This document shows positions 1 through 7,671 of a stretch of 64,000 bases of DNA, one piece after another. Every line of letters starts with the position of its first letter. The first letter of the stretch is position 1. The stretch is from the NCBI GenBank assembly GCA_964649085.1, contig CAZYPN010000007.1, positions 1 through 64,000 of the forward strand. Direction: 5' to 3'. The notes under the pieces are model-generated. The model was not told where the DNA came from, did no database searches, and saw nothing but the letters and a program-made list of their open reading frames with translations. Position numbers and translations under genes: made by a program. The DNA comes from JADMJV01 sp964649085. GTDB lineage: Bacteria; Vulcanimicrobiota; Xenobia; Xenobiales; JADMJV01.

Positions 1-355
1 GAATCGAGGAATTCAGTCGGGCCAGCACCTGACCCTTGCGCACAAAGTCGCCTTCCTCAACGGCAACTTCCACCACCTTGAGCCCGCTGACCTCGGCACC
101 CACAGCCATCGGGTCGACGGCCGAAATCGTGCCGGTGGCCACCACCTTGTCCGGCACGGAGAGATAGGTGGCTTTGGCCGTGGTCACGGTGATCACGGGC
201 TCGGGCGTGGCCACCACTTTGACGTTCTTACTGGCCGCGCGTCGGGCTGCGAACACCTTGAGCGTCACAAAGGAGAACACAACACACAGGGCCACGATGG
301 ACCAGGCCCCCAATGAACTTTTCCAGCTTCGCTTGGGCGACTCATCTTCACTCAT
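1..355 (-). CDS. RND/HlyD-type efflux periplasmic adaptor, N-terminal part (cut by window edge)
   Basis: This is the first 118 residues of a membrane-fusion adaptor, the periplasmic subunit that links an inner-membrane pump to an outer-membrane channel. One N-terminal transmembrane helix (about residues 16-36) is followed by a first beta strand (VITVTTAKA) and the start of a biotinyl-lipoyl-like domain (VEEGDFVRKGQVLARL), as is typical of the family. The ATG at 355 overlaps the TGA of the upstream TetR gene (ATGA), with an AGGAGG ribosome site just before it. A TetR repressor immediately upstream is the usual arrangement for a drug or toxin pump. The pump subunits would lie beyond the left edge. 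Confidence 0.85.
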   Translation of the reverse strand, partial: MSEDESPKRSWKSSLGAWSIVALCVVFSFVTLKVFAARRAASKNVKVVATPEPVITVTTAKATYLSVPDKVVATGTISAVDPMAVGAEVSGLKVVEVAVEEGDFVRKGQVLARLNSSI

Positions 356-975
356 TGCATTCCTCCTATTGCCACCAGACAAAAACGATAGAGATGTTGG
401 GCCAGCAGCTCCAGGCGCTGGGGGTCAGAAAGCTCCTGCCACTGGGGCCGGGTGCGGGCCAAAAAAACGTCGCCCTTGCACAGTCCGTGACAGAGCGACA
501 TAAGACTATGGCAGCAAAGCCAGCGCTGTTGCTCCTCAAGGCGGGGGTTCAACGAGCCGACGATATCCTCGAGCAAAGGCATCATTTCGCCGATGATGCG
601 ATCGACGAGGCGCAGAAAGTCGGGGGAGGGGTCCTCCATCTCGCGCACCATGAGGCGGCCGTGCCAGGAGTTCCGATCGGCGCTCAGGCCGCGCCCCAAG
701 CAGGCCCGAATCACCCCCTGCAGGCGCAACTCGGGGGGCTGGTCGCAACCCACTCCGCCGTCGGCAGGAAAACGATCGAAGGCCGCCCGCGCCCCGTGCT
801 CAAGCACTTCGAAGTAGAGATTGTCTTTGTCGCGGAAATGGTAATTGATGGCGGCCTGATTGACGCCGGCCTCACGCACAATGTCACGTACGGTGGTAGC
901 CTGGCGCCCCCGCTCCGCAAACAGGCGACCCGCCGTCTCGAGAATACGTTCTCGAGTGCTGATCCCTGAAACCAT
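352..975 (-). CDS. TetR-family transcriptional repressor
   Basis: A 207-residue regulator. The N-terminal helix-turn-helix (about residues 8-55, TRERILETAGRLF through NYHFRDKDNLYFEVL) matches TetR DNA-binding domains. The remainder is a helical ligand-binding domain that I cannot assign to a substrate. It lies between a phosphofructokinase gene and an efflux adaptor and overlaps the adaptor start by 4 bases, so it probably controls the pump and its own expression. A perfect 15-bp inverted repeat covers its start codon and is the likely operator. No other in-frame ATG, GTG or TTG fits near the N-terminus, so the ATG inside the palindrome seems real. Confidence 0.9.
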   Translation of the reverse strand: MVSGISTRERILETAGRLFAERGRQATTVRDIVREAGVNQAAINYHFRDKDNLYFEVLEHGARAAFDRFPADGGVGCDQPPELRLQGVIRACLGRGLSADRNSWHGRLMVREMEDPSPDFLRLVDRIIGEMMPLLEDIVGSLNPRLEEQQRWLCCHSLMSLCHGLCKGDVFLARTRPQWQELSDPQRLELLAQHLYRFCLVAIGGMQ

Positions 976-1004
976 CGTTTCAAACTAATGTTTGAAACGA
1001 TGGT
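971..1004. promoter_or_regulatory. Perfect 15-bp inverted repeat, probable TetR operator
   Basis: Arms ACCATCGTTTCAAAC (971-985) and GTTTGAAACGATGGT (990-1004) are exact reverse complements around a TAAT centre. The repeat contains the tetR start codon (975-973). The stem is AT-rich and no T-run follows it, which argues against a terminator. A symmetrical site of this size beside a TetR gene suggests autoregulation. Confidence 0.75.
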
Positions 1005-1023
1005 TTGTCTTGAGACTAAGGCC

Positions 1024-2310
1024 CTATTTCATCACCATCTGGGGCTCGACGACGTGGGCGAACTCACGACGAAAATCCTCGGGCGAAAGATTGCACACCT
1101 GGGCCAGCTTGCGCAACTTTTCGGGCTCTTCCAGGTCGGAAGCATCGAGTCGGATCATATACTCGCGGGCAATTTTGAACGACAGCGACTGGGTGTCGAC
1201 CATGCGCACGCGGGTTTTGCCCGTTTCGGGGTCTTTCAATTCCTCGAAACGACAGGGCACGATCTGGTCGCCCTGAATGGTGATCATCGCATTGGTGCCG
1301 CCCGATTCCAGATAGTCGACAGCCGAAAAGCCCAAATTTCGGGTGTAGTCGATGTCGAAGGCACAGGGGTCGACACAGCGCAACTCGTAGCCGATTTCCT
1401 GGTCGTTGACTCGAGTGCCGATACCCAGGCTGCGCAGCCGCTGATAAAGCACATACTTGATCACGTCTGAGAAGTTGAGTTCGGAGAGGCGCAGGTGCCC
1501 GTGCTCATCGTATTCGAGCTTCTGGTGGTCGGTCACCAAAGACTCCAACTCCTCGGCCCGCAAGAATTCGAGAAAACCTTCGGCCACCACGGCCACACCG
1601 TAGTTACGTCCCTCGGCCAGGCGCTTGATGATGGAGCCGGCGATGGTATCCACCACCAGCTTCAGGGTGATCTGGGATTTGAACTCCTCGGGAATCAGGG
1701 TGAGCGTAGCCGAGGCCGACTTGCCGATACCCAGCGCCAGGTGACCGGTTTTCCGGCCCATGGCCACCACCACAAACCAGCGCCCCGTGGTGCGAGCATC
1801 GGCCATAAAGCGCGACACCAACCTCGACCCCTCGGAGCGCGCGGTTTCGAAGCCAAAGGTGGGTATGCCCGCCGGCAACGGTAAGTCATTGTCGATGGTC
1901 TTGGGCACGTGAGCAAAGGCCAGGTCGTGGTCGAGATACTTCTTGGCATAGGCCGCCACGGTGCTGGCAGAATACAGGGTGTCGTCGCCACCGATGGTGA
2001 CCAGATGGGTGATCCCCAGGTCTTTAAGCGTTTCGACAGTGGCCCGAAGGTCCGACTCTTTCTTGGTCGGATTGGCCCTGGAAGTCCGCAGAATGCTGCC
2101 CCCCAGACGGTGAATACCGCTGATCTTGGGAATGGTCAAAAACTCGATACGGGTCTGCCCCTCCATGAGGTTTTTGAAGCCCTCGTAGATCCCAATGACT
2201 GTATGGCCGCGCTTGGTGGCTTCGATGGTCACCGAACTGATGACGGAATTGATGCCTGGAGCCGGTCCCCCACCGACCAGGATGCCGTATTTATGGGGTT
2301 TCTTCGCCAT
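1024..2310 (-). CDS. 6-phosphofructokinase, predicted pyrophosphate-dependent type
   Basis: A 428-residue phosphofructokinase that converts fructose 6-phosphate to fructose 1,6-bisphosphate. Family motifs are clear: GGGPAPG at residues 13-19, GGDDT at 107-111, PKTIDND at 136-142, then MGRKTGH. ATP enzymes normally have GGDG and PGTIDND. Asp in GGDD and Lys in PKTIDND are the two recognised markers of PPi use, so I predict a reversible PPi-dependent enzyme. The ATG at 2310 has an AGGTAGGG ribosome site. The gene is divergent from a metallo-hydrolase and upstream of the TetR gene on the same strand. Phosphoryl-donor specificity is inferred from the motifs only. Confidence 0.92.
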   Translation of the reverse strand: MAKKPHKYGILVGGGPAPGINSVISSVTIEATKRGHTVIGIYEGFKNLMEGQTRIEFLTIPKISGIHRLGGSILRTSRANPTKKESDLRATVETLKDLGITHLVTIGGDDTLYSASTVAAYAKKYLDHDLAFAHVPKTIDNDLPLPAGIPTFGFETARSEGSRLVSRFMADARTTGRWFVVVAMGRKTGHLALGIGKSASATLTLIPEEFKSQITLKLVVDTIAGSIIKRLAEGRNYGVAVVAEGFLEFLRAEELESLVTDHQKLEYDEHGHLRLSELNFSDVIKYVLYQRLRSLGIGTRVNDQEIGYELRCVDPCAFDIDYTRNLGFSAVDYLESGGTNAMITIQGDQIVPCRFEELKDPETGKTRVRMVDTQSLSFKIAREYMIRLDASDLEEPEKLRKLAQVCNLSPEDFRREFAHVVEPQMVMK

Positions 2311-2333
2311 GACCCTACCTCGATTGCAGATTT

Positions 2334-2364
2334 AGTGTAGGTTGAACCTTAAGTGGCTGTTCAA
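2334..2364 (-). promoter_or_regulatory. Possible promoter and inverted repeat upstream of the phosphofructokinase
   Basis: Read on the minus strand, TTGAAC (2364-2359) could be a -35 box, with TACACT (2339-2334) as a loose -10 box at 19-base spacing. TTGAAC also recurs in inverted orientation at 2342-2347, giving a 6-bp dyad that could be an operator. The boxes are weak matches. Confidence 0.3.
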
Positions 2365-2425
2365 GGCCGACTGCCGGGAACCTTTCGCAAAGGGGATGCA
2401 GCCCTGAAAGAGAAAGGCCGCAGCG

Positions 2426-3073
2426 ATGCTGCACCTGGAGTATTTCGCCCACGCCTGCTTTCTGCTCCACCTCGGAGGACGCAAGGTACTGATCGACCCC
2501 TATTCCCCACAGATCGGCTACAAATGGCCCGAACGCCCGGCCGACCTGGTGCTGGTCAGCCACGAGCACGAAGACCACAACTATGTGGCCGGGGTGTCCG
2601 GTCGGACCCAGGTGCTGCGGGGCTGCGCTGCTCGCCAACTGGGCGAGCTAAGAATACGCGGGGTGCTGGCCCATCACGGGGGGTCGTCTCTGCCCCTGAC
2701 GCTCTTTTGCCTGCGTCACGCCCAGGGCCCCGGTATCTGCCACCTGGCCGACCTGGGTCAGCCCCTCGACGCCGAACAGTTGGCAGAAATCGGCGCCTGC
2801 GAAGTGCTGCTGGTTCCTGTGGGAGGCGCCTTTACCCTGGACGCAGCCGGAGCCCTGGAGGTCATTCGGCAGCTGCGTCCCAAGGTGGTCATCCCCATGC
2901 ACTACCGCACCCCCTTCCTGTGCCGGCAGCGTTTTCCGTCGTTGGAGTGCAGCCAGCGCTTCTTGCGCGAAGCTGGGCGAGACTACGTCGTTGAGAAGCC
3001 GCGCGAGGGGGTTTTGCGGCTGGACAGATTACCCGAGACCACCACGGTGTATCCGCTGCCCCACCTGTATTAG
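2426..3073 (+). CDS. Metallo-beta-lactamase-fold hydrolase
   Basis: A 215-residue MBL-fold protein of the short single-domain type. Metal-binding motifs are visible in order: HEHEDH (residues about 46-51), HHGG, HLADLG and MHYRT near the C-terminus. The early strand-and-turn GRKVLIDPY is also typical. Such proteins are zinc hydrolases of unknown substrate, often annotated as UPF0173-like. The start ATG follows the stretch GAAAGGCCGCAGCG, which has only a weak ribosome site. The last codons overlap the end of the convergent small gene at 3070. Confidence 0.8.
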   Translation: MLHLEYFAHACFLLHLGGRKVLIDPYSPQIGYKWPERPADLVLVSHEHEDHNYVAGVSGRTQVLRGCAARQLGELRIRGVLAHHGGSSLPLTLFCLRHAQGPGICHLADLGQPLDAEQLAEIGACEVLLVPVGGAFTLDAAGALEVIRQLRPKVVIPMHYRTPFLCRQRFPSLECSQRFLREAGRDYVVEKPREGVLRLDRLPETTTVYPLPHLY

Positions 3074-3342
3074 GGCAGGTGCAGCACCTGGGCGGTGCAC
3101 TGCCAGGCCGTGTAGGTGGAAACCGCCGATTTGAAACCCGCCGTCAGTCCCAACAGGGAAAGCAACGTGATGCCAGCGACCACCGAGCGATTGAATCCGG
3201 GGGCAGGCCTGCGACGCACCGGCTGAACCGACAGTTGCAAACGATCGCGGGCCGGTTGTACCGAATGCCCGGTTTTCTGACAGTGAACGGCAAGCTCCAC
3301 GTGAAGGTCAAAACGGGCGCCGCAGCTGCAGGTCTTACTCAA
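3070..3342 (-). CDS. Small membrane protein with a possible N-terminal zinc finger
   Basis: A 90-residue protein I do not recognise. The N-terminus holds a Cys-X-Cys ... His-X5-His pattern (CSCGARF ... LAVHCQKTGH), which could bind zinc. It is followed by a basic linker and one hydrophobic helix (about residues 52-70, VVAGITLLSLLGLTAGF). The TTG start at 3342 has GGAGAG upstream. Its stop codon lies inside the stop of the convergent MBL gene. Confidence 0.6.
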   Translation of the reverse strand: MSKTCSCGARFDLHVELAVHCQKTGHSVQPARDRLQLSVQPVRRRPAPGFNRSVVAGITLLSLLGLTAGFKSAVSTYTAWQCTAQVLHLP

Positions 3343-3503
3343 CGTTGTCTCTCCGTTCGGCGATTTTTCTCAGCATAGCCCGCAACCGCCTCAGCTGCCT
3401 CAGAAGATTTGTTAACAGCATGTTGCCAACTCATCCATTTTGCGAACAGGTTGTTATCTTTGTGTTCCCAGGAGGCCCCGAGCAACTCCAAGAATGCTGG
3501 AGA

Positions 3504-4064
3504 GTGAGCCTCTTTCGCCCCCCTCGCCGCAGCGACCTCAGCGGACCCTTGCTGGAACTTGCCCAGCGAGAACAACTCAGCGATGAGCACGTCCAGGCGG
3601 CCCGAACTCGCGTGGACAAACTGCACCGAGGCACGCTGGATCAGCTTTGGAGTGAGGCTTCGGTGGTTCCCGAGCCGCGAGAGCAACTGGCAGAAGCCTT
3701 CGATCACGCTCACCAATTGCTGCAACTGGGCCTGGAACATCTGGAAAAAGGCAGCCTGCATCTGGGGCGACTCATTTTGGAAAAGGGCGAGGATGAGTAC
3801 CTCTGGCTGCTGGGCGAAATGCATCGTTATGTGCAACGCCCGCCTCGCTCGCAACGCAGCAAGCAATGGTGGCAGCGCTTACTGCGGGCGCGTCAGGAAG
3901 GCGAAACCGACCTGGCGGCCTTCGAATTGGCCTTGCACCTGCAACTCGAAGGGGTTCAGCGCGACTTTCGCCGGGCTCTGGCGCAGCTAAGCGACGACGG
4001 TGAAGGCTGCGAGCAGGCCATGCGCAAGTCGTTGGATCGCCTTCACGAGTTCCTGGGTTTGTAG
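3504..4064 (+). CDS. Hypothetical helical protein
   Basis: From the GTG at 3504 this gives 186 residues, rich in Leu, Glu, Arg and Gln and predicted to be all-helical (LLELAQREQLSDEHVQAART, LLQLGLEHLEKGSLHLGRL). The frame stays open upstream to 3345, but residues coded before 3504 look unlike the rest, so I prefer the GTG. An ATG at 3420 is an alternative. No family is recognised. It is divergent from the small zinc-finger protein. An unusual hydrophilic coiled-coil-like composition is all that can be stated. Confidence 0.6.
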   Translation: MSLFRPPRRSDLSGPLLELAQREQLSDEHVQAARTRVDKLHRGTLDQLWSEASVVPEPREQLAEAFDHAHQLLQLGLEHLEKGSLHLGRLILEKGEDEYLWLLGEMHRYVQRPPRSQRSKQWWQRLLRARQEGETDLAAFELALHLQLEGVQRDFRRALAQLSDDGEGCEQAMRKSLDRLHEFLGL

Positions 4065-4080
4065 CCCCGGAAACAACCCG

Positions 4081-4104
4081 GCATTCTTCTTCTAACAAGA
4101 ATGC
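4081..4104. promoter_or_regulatory. 8-bp inverted repeat upstream of the prolyl oligopeptidase
   Basis: GCATTCTT (4081-4088) and AAGAATGC (4097-4104) are perfect reverse complements around an 8-base centre, just after the stop of the preceding gene. No T-run follows, so it is either an operator or a weak RNA hairpin. Confidence 0.4.
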
Positions 4105-4145
4105 ACTATGGATCACCTCAGCAGAACGTTCGAGGAGTCCAGAAA

Positions 4146-6173
4146 ATGCAAGTTCAGAGTGCCAGCCCTGCACCCCTGCGTCGTAAGGAAGCCGGTTCGG
4201 TCACGCTGCCCGATGGCAGCCGGCGCGAATATCCCAAGGCGCCGACCTCCGACACGGTCGACACGCTTCACGGTATCGAGATCGCCGATCCCTTCCGTCC
4301 CCTCGAAGAGCTGACCAGCACGCCCACCAAGACCTTCGTGGACGAGCAAAACAAGCTCACCCACGACTATCTGCAGAGCATTCCCGAACGGGCCGAGTTC
4401 GAGGCCGCATTGCGAGGCGTGGAGTTGAAGGCCCGCCGTCTCGAAGACGTCCAGGGCGACAAGCTGTACTACACGATGGGCATCGGCAAACAGCATCCGG
4501 CCATTTTCGAGTCGAAACTCGACGGCAGCGAAGAGAAAATGCTGTTCGACCCCAACCAGCTCTCGCTGAAGGGCACCCTGGCTGCCGACAACTTCAAAAT
4601 CAGTCCCGACGGCAGCAAGTTGGCCCTGGGCGTGCGCCTGAACGGCACAGACGCCATCGAGTGGCGGGTGCTCGACCTGCAGGCCAACAAAGTGTTGCCA
4701 GAACGCATCCACCACAGCCGCTATGGCGCCGACAGCCTGAGCTGGAGCGACGATTCGAAGGGTTTCTTCTACCACCGCTACAAGAAGCCGGAGGCCGGGA
4801 AAGAGCTCACCGAAATCGTCAAATACGACACCCAGCTCTATCACACCCTGAACACCGACCCCAGCACCGACAAGCCGGCCGATGCCGAGGGCGTGCCAGA
4901 ACAGGGCCCCTGGCAATACAAAGAGTTCGAGGGTAACGACTGGAGTCGCATCGGCGATCAGGATGGCCTGACCTATGTGCTGGCCAAGGGGCCCATGTAT
5001 CCCAAGGGTGCGCTGATGACCTGGGACGAGGAGGACGAGCGCGAGAAAGTGCTGGTCCCCTGCCAGGAAAACCTGACCCTTACGGGCGCCGTCATGTCTT
5101 CGGGCCAGATCATCGCCCAGTATCTGGAGGCCGGACACTCGAAGCTGCTGCGCTTCGACAGCCAGGGCAAGCCGCTGGGAGAAATCCCCTTGCCCGGCAT
5201 GGGAACGGTGACCTCCATGGAACCCGGCGCCGACGGCAAGGTGATCTATTCCTTTACCAGCCCCACCCAACCGCCCACCATCTATAGCTACGATCCGGCC
5301 AGCGGGGAGCAAAAGACGGTTTGGAAACCTGAAATCAACTACGATCTGAGCCGCTATGAGACCCGCCTGACCTTCTGCGAAAGCAAGGACGGAACCCAGG
5401 TTCCGGTCTACCTCACCCACCGCAAAGACCTGCCGATGGACGGCGAACGCCCCACCTACCTCTATGCCTACGGCGGTTTTGACGCCAGCCAGACGCCGGT
5501 TTTCGACTGGACTCAACTGCCCTGGCTCGAAAAAGGAGGCGTCTATGCTTCGGCCGCTCTGCGCGGTGGCGGAGAGTTTGGCTACGGCTGGCACAAAGAC
5601 GGAATGCGCATGCGCAAGCAGAACGTTTTCGACGACTTCATCGGGGCCGCCGAAGGGCTGGTGAAACAGGGAATCACCTCACCGGAACATATCGGCATTG
5701 GTGGCGCCAGCAACGGTGGCCTGTTGGTGGCGGCCACTCAGTTGCAGCGCCCCGACCTCTTCGGAGCCGCCCTGCCCGAGGTGGGTGTGCACGACATGGT
5801 GCGTTTCCCAGAGTTCACGGGCGGCCACCACTGGATTCGCGAGTATGGCGAAAAAGACAAGCCGAATACGCTGAAAAACATGCTGAAGTACTCGCCGATC
5901 CACAACGTTAAGGACGACGTAAGCTACCCACCCACGATGGTCATGACGGGCGACCATGACGACCGCGTGGTTCCCTCCCACAGCTACAAGCTGGCGGCCG
6001 AAATGCAGCAGTCGGCTCCGGAAAATGGCAACCCGGTATTGCTACGCACGGAATACAACATCGGCCACGGATTCGCCATGCCTAAAGACATGCGTATCGC
6101 CGAACAAGCCGATCGTTGGGCCTTCCTCTGGCACCACCTGTCGCCCGAAAACGACGTGGCTCAAGCCGGTTAG
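4146..6173 (+). CDS. Prolyl oligopeptidase family serine peptidase (S9A)
   Basis: A 675-residue S9 peptidase that cleaves short peptides after proline. The N-terminal half reads as the seven-bladed beta-propeller (for example ISPDGSKLALGV, SWSDDSKGFFYHR). The C-terminal alpha/beta-hydrolase domain carries the nucleophile in GASNGG (Ser about 522), the acid in GDHDDRVVP (about 602-608) and His in NIGHGF (about 641). Length matches the family. ATG 4146 has GAGGAG upstream. The open frame reaches back to 4101 without support. No signal peptide is seen, so it is probably cytoplasmic. A 94-residue convergent gene overlaps its stop. Confidence 0.95.
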   Translation: MQVQSASPAPLRRKEAGSVTLPDGSRREYPKAPTSDTVDTLHGIEIADPFRPLEELTSTPTKTFVDEQNKLTHDYLQSIPERAEFEAALRGVELKARRLEDVQGDKLYYTMGIGKQHPAIFESKLDGSEEKMLFDPNQLSLKGTLAADNFKISPDGSKLALGVRLNGTDAIEWRVLDLQANKVLPERIHHSRYGADSLSWSDDSKGFFYHRYKKPEAGKELTEIVKYDTQLYHTLNTDPSTDKPADAEGVPEQGPWQYKEFEGNDWSRIGDQDGLTYVLAKGPMYPKGALMTWDEEDEREKVLVPCQENLTLTGAVMSSGQIIAQYLEAGHSKLLRFDSQGKPLGEIPLPGMGTVTSMEPGADGKVIYSFTSPTQPPTIYSYDPASGEQKTVWKPEINYDLSRYETRLTFCESKDGTQVPVYLTHRKDLPMDGERPTYLYAYGGFDASQTPVFDWTQLPWLEKGGVYASAALRGGGEFGYGWHKDGMRMRKQNVFDDFIGAAEGLVKQGITSPEHIGIGGASNGGLLVAATQLQRPDLFGAALPEVGVHDMVRFPEFTGGHHWIREYGEKDKPNTLKNMLKYSPIHNVKDDVSYPPTMVMTGDHDDRVVPSHSYKLAAEMQQSAPENGNPVLLRTEYNIGHGFAMPKDMRIAEQADRWAFLWHHLSPENDVAQAG

Positions 6174-6454
6174 GGAGCGCCGTTGAACAGGCCCGAAAAG
6201 TCGGGCAACTGGGGGGCAGCCTCGGGCGAGCTGGCTTCCGGGCTGAGCTGAGCCTGGTCCGGCGAGGATGTTCCTGGCGCCTGGGCGGGCCTGGCGTTCA
6301 TGATCCCCAGTCCGGTCGTGCCCAGAGCTGTTTGCTTGGCCACCTGGTTCTGAATACCCTGACGGGTGAGCTGCTGGGCTCCGGCCTGAGCTACTCGCTG
6401 TCCGATGAAACGAGCACCGGCACCGATGGCCGCACCGATAAGGGGGAGTCCCAT
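6170..6454 (-). CDS. Small Gly/Ala-rich hypothetical protein
   Basis: A 94-residue protein. The first 35 residues (IGAAIGAGARFIGQRVAQAG) look like an amphipathic or membrane-associating glycine-rich helix. The C-terminal half is rich in Pro, Ser, Ala and Gln and is probably disordered. A strong AGGAGG ribosome site precedes the ATG at 6454, supporting a real gene. Its stop overlaps the stop of the prolyl oligopeptidase. No family is recognised. Confidence 0.55.
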   Translation of the reverse strand: MGLPLIGAAIGAGARFIGQRVAQAGAQQLTRQGIQNQVAKQTALGTTGLGIMNARPAQAPGTSSPDQAQLSPEASSPEAAPQLPDFSGLFNGAP

Positions 6455-6534
6455 GTGGTTTCCAACCTCCTGCTAAACTGATTTCAACATAGTCCAGCCA
6501 GTGGCTACTTGGAAGTAGGTCCAGGCTAATAAGG

Positions 6535-6561
6535 CGTTACCCCGGTTAACAGTTTGTAACC
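6535..6561. promoter_or_regulatory. GTTACC / GGTTAAC / GTAACC repeat cluster, possible regulator site
   Basis: In the 190-base gap before the PhoB/PhoR-like operon, GTTACC, GGTTAAC and GTAACC lie close together, giving a loose dyad. TTAACA-like repeats are known PhoP/PhoB targets in some bacteria. The assignment is speculative. Confidence 0.25.
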
Positions 6562-6648
6562 ATTTCCCCATCAAACTCGGTGCCGAGCAAGAACGTTCAC
6601 CGTCAAGGCTTTCTTGCAAACTTTACATACACCTGACATTGGACCCAC

Positions 6649-6936
6649 TTGAAACTCACCTCGGTGTCATACACCCTGGCTATGTCCTATCTATCGTGTT
6701 TTGAACATTCCATCGGCCACGACTGGCTGTGCAACCAGGTGTTCAGCGAACGCCTGCAGGTTTCGCTCGTCCACCCCGGCCGATTGGATCGCCTGGAAAG
6801 GCAAGTGTCCTCGCTGCCGGGCGTGCAGCGCGTGCGCTGCCACCCCGACACTCAGCGTCTGGAAATCCACTATGATATGCGCCGGCTAAAGCGGACCGAG
6901 CTGGAGCGACAGATCGCCCGACTACAGGAGGCCTGA
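6649..6936 (+). CDS. Small protein with a heavy-metal-associated-like (ferredoxin-like) fold
   Basis: Up to 95 residues. From about residue 38 the pattern (VSLVHPGRLDRLERQVSSLP, GVQRVRCHPDTQRLEIHYD) resembles the beta-alpha-beta-beta-alpha-beta plan of HMA domains, but the metal-binding CxxC is absent. The start is uncertain: TTG 6649 or ATG 6682, neither with a good ribosome site. It ends 25 bases before the response regulator and is probably co-transcribed with it. Fold assignment is by pattern only. Confidence 0.5.
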   Translation: MKLTSVSYTLAMSYLSCFEHSIGHDWLCNQVFSERLQVSLVHPGRLDRLERQVSSLPGVQRVRCHPDTQRLEIHYDMRRLKRTELERQIARLQEA

Positions 6937-6961
6937 TTCCCGAGAAACGGAAGATGGCGAG

Positions 6962-7669
6962 ATGAGCAAAAAGGCCCGCATCCAGGTCGTCGACGACGAG
7001 AAGAACATCGCCGAGGCCCTGCGCTACAACCTGGAGCGGGAAGGCTACGAGGTTCAGGTCTGCGAGGACGGCATGCAGGCGCTGGTGCACGCCCGAGAGC
7101 AGCGCCCCGATCTGATTTTGCTCGACTGGATGCTGCCCGAGATGGACGGCCTCGAAGTTTGCAAACGCCTGTCTGCAGACCCGCGGACCCAGCACATCCC
7201 CATTTTGCTGCTAACGGTGAAAAACGAAGAAACCGACAAGGTGCTCGGGCTAGAAATGGGAGCGGTCGACTTTATTACCAAGCCCTTCAGCGTGCGCGAA
7301 GTGCTGGCTCGGGTGAAGGCCAATCTGCGCTTGCGCTCCCCGGCACCCGCCCCGACGCAAGAAGAAGAGGTCTTCGTGCTTGGACCGCTGCGCGTCGACT
7401 GGGCCCGACACCGTGCCCAGCTGGCCGAACTGCCTTTGGAGCTCACCTCCAAAGAGTTCCAGTTGCTCAAGGCCCTGGTTGAAGCCCGAGGCCGGGTGCT
7501 GAGTCGCGAGCAGCTTCTGAGTCAGGCCTGGGACTACCAGCAGGCCAGCGATATCAGCACCCGCACCGTCGATTTACATGTCAGCCAGCTTCGACGCAAG
7601 CTGGGTTGCCTGGCCGGACGACTGGTCACCGTCAAGAACGCCGGCTACCGACTGGACCAGGAGCCCTGA
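6962..7669 (+). CDS. PhoB-like response regulator (OmpR family)
   Basis: A 235-residue regulator. The receiver domain has acidic residues DDE at 11-13, phospho-acceptor Asp55 in LILLDWMLP, and Lys107 in ITKPF. A winged-helix DNA-binding domain follows (about 135-232; LELTSKEFQLLKALVEARGR, RTVDLHVSQLRRKL). The kinase gene begins 2 bases after its stop, and that kinase carries PhoU, so this is most likely the phosphate-response regulator PhoB. No Pst transporter or other Pho target is in the window. Confidence 0.92.
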   Translation: MSKKARIQVVDDEKNIAEALRYNLEREGYEVQVCEDGMQALVHAREQRPDLILLDWMLPEMDGLEVCKRLSADPRTQHIPILLLTVKNEETDKVLGLEMGAVDFITKPFSVREVLARVKANLRLRSPAPAPTQEEEVFVLGPLRVDWARHRAQLAELPLELTSKEFQLLKALVEARGRVLSREQLLSQAWDYQQASDISTRTVDLHVSQLRRKLGCLAGRLVTVKNAGYRLDQEP

Positions 7670-7671
7670 AC

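Noticed and set aside
971..1004. Palindrome as an intrinsic terminator for the phosphofructokinase
   Set aside because: The stem is AT-rich and there is no T run after it. It also covers the next gene's start codon, so operator is preferred.
3339..3866. 175-codon minus-strand frame
   Set aside because: It is antisense to the plus-strand helical protein and has no ribosome site at its start.
4113..5594. 493-codon antisense frame opposite the prolyl oligopeptidase
   Set aside because: It is the mirror of a confirmed enzyme frame and contains no recognisable domain.
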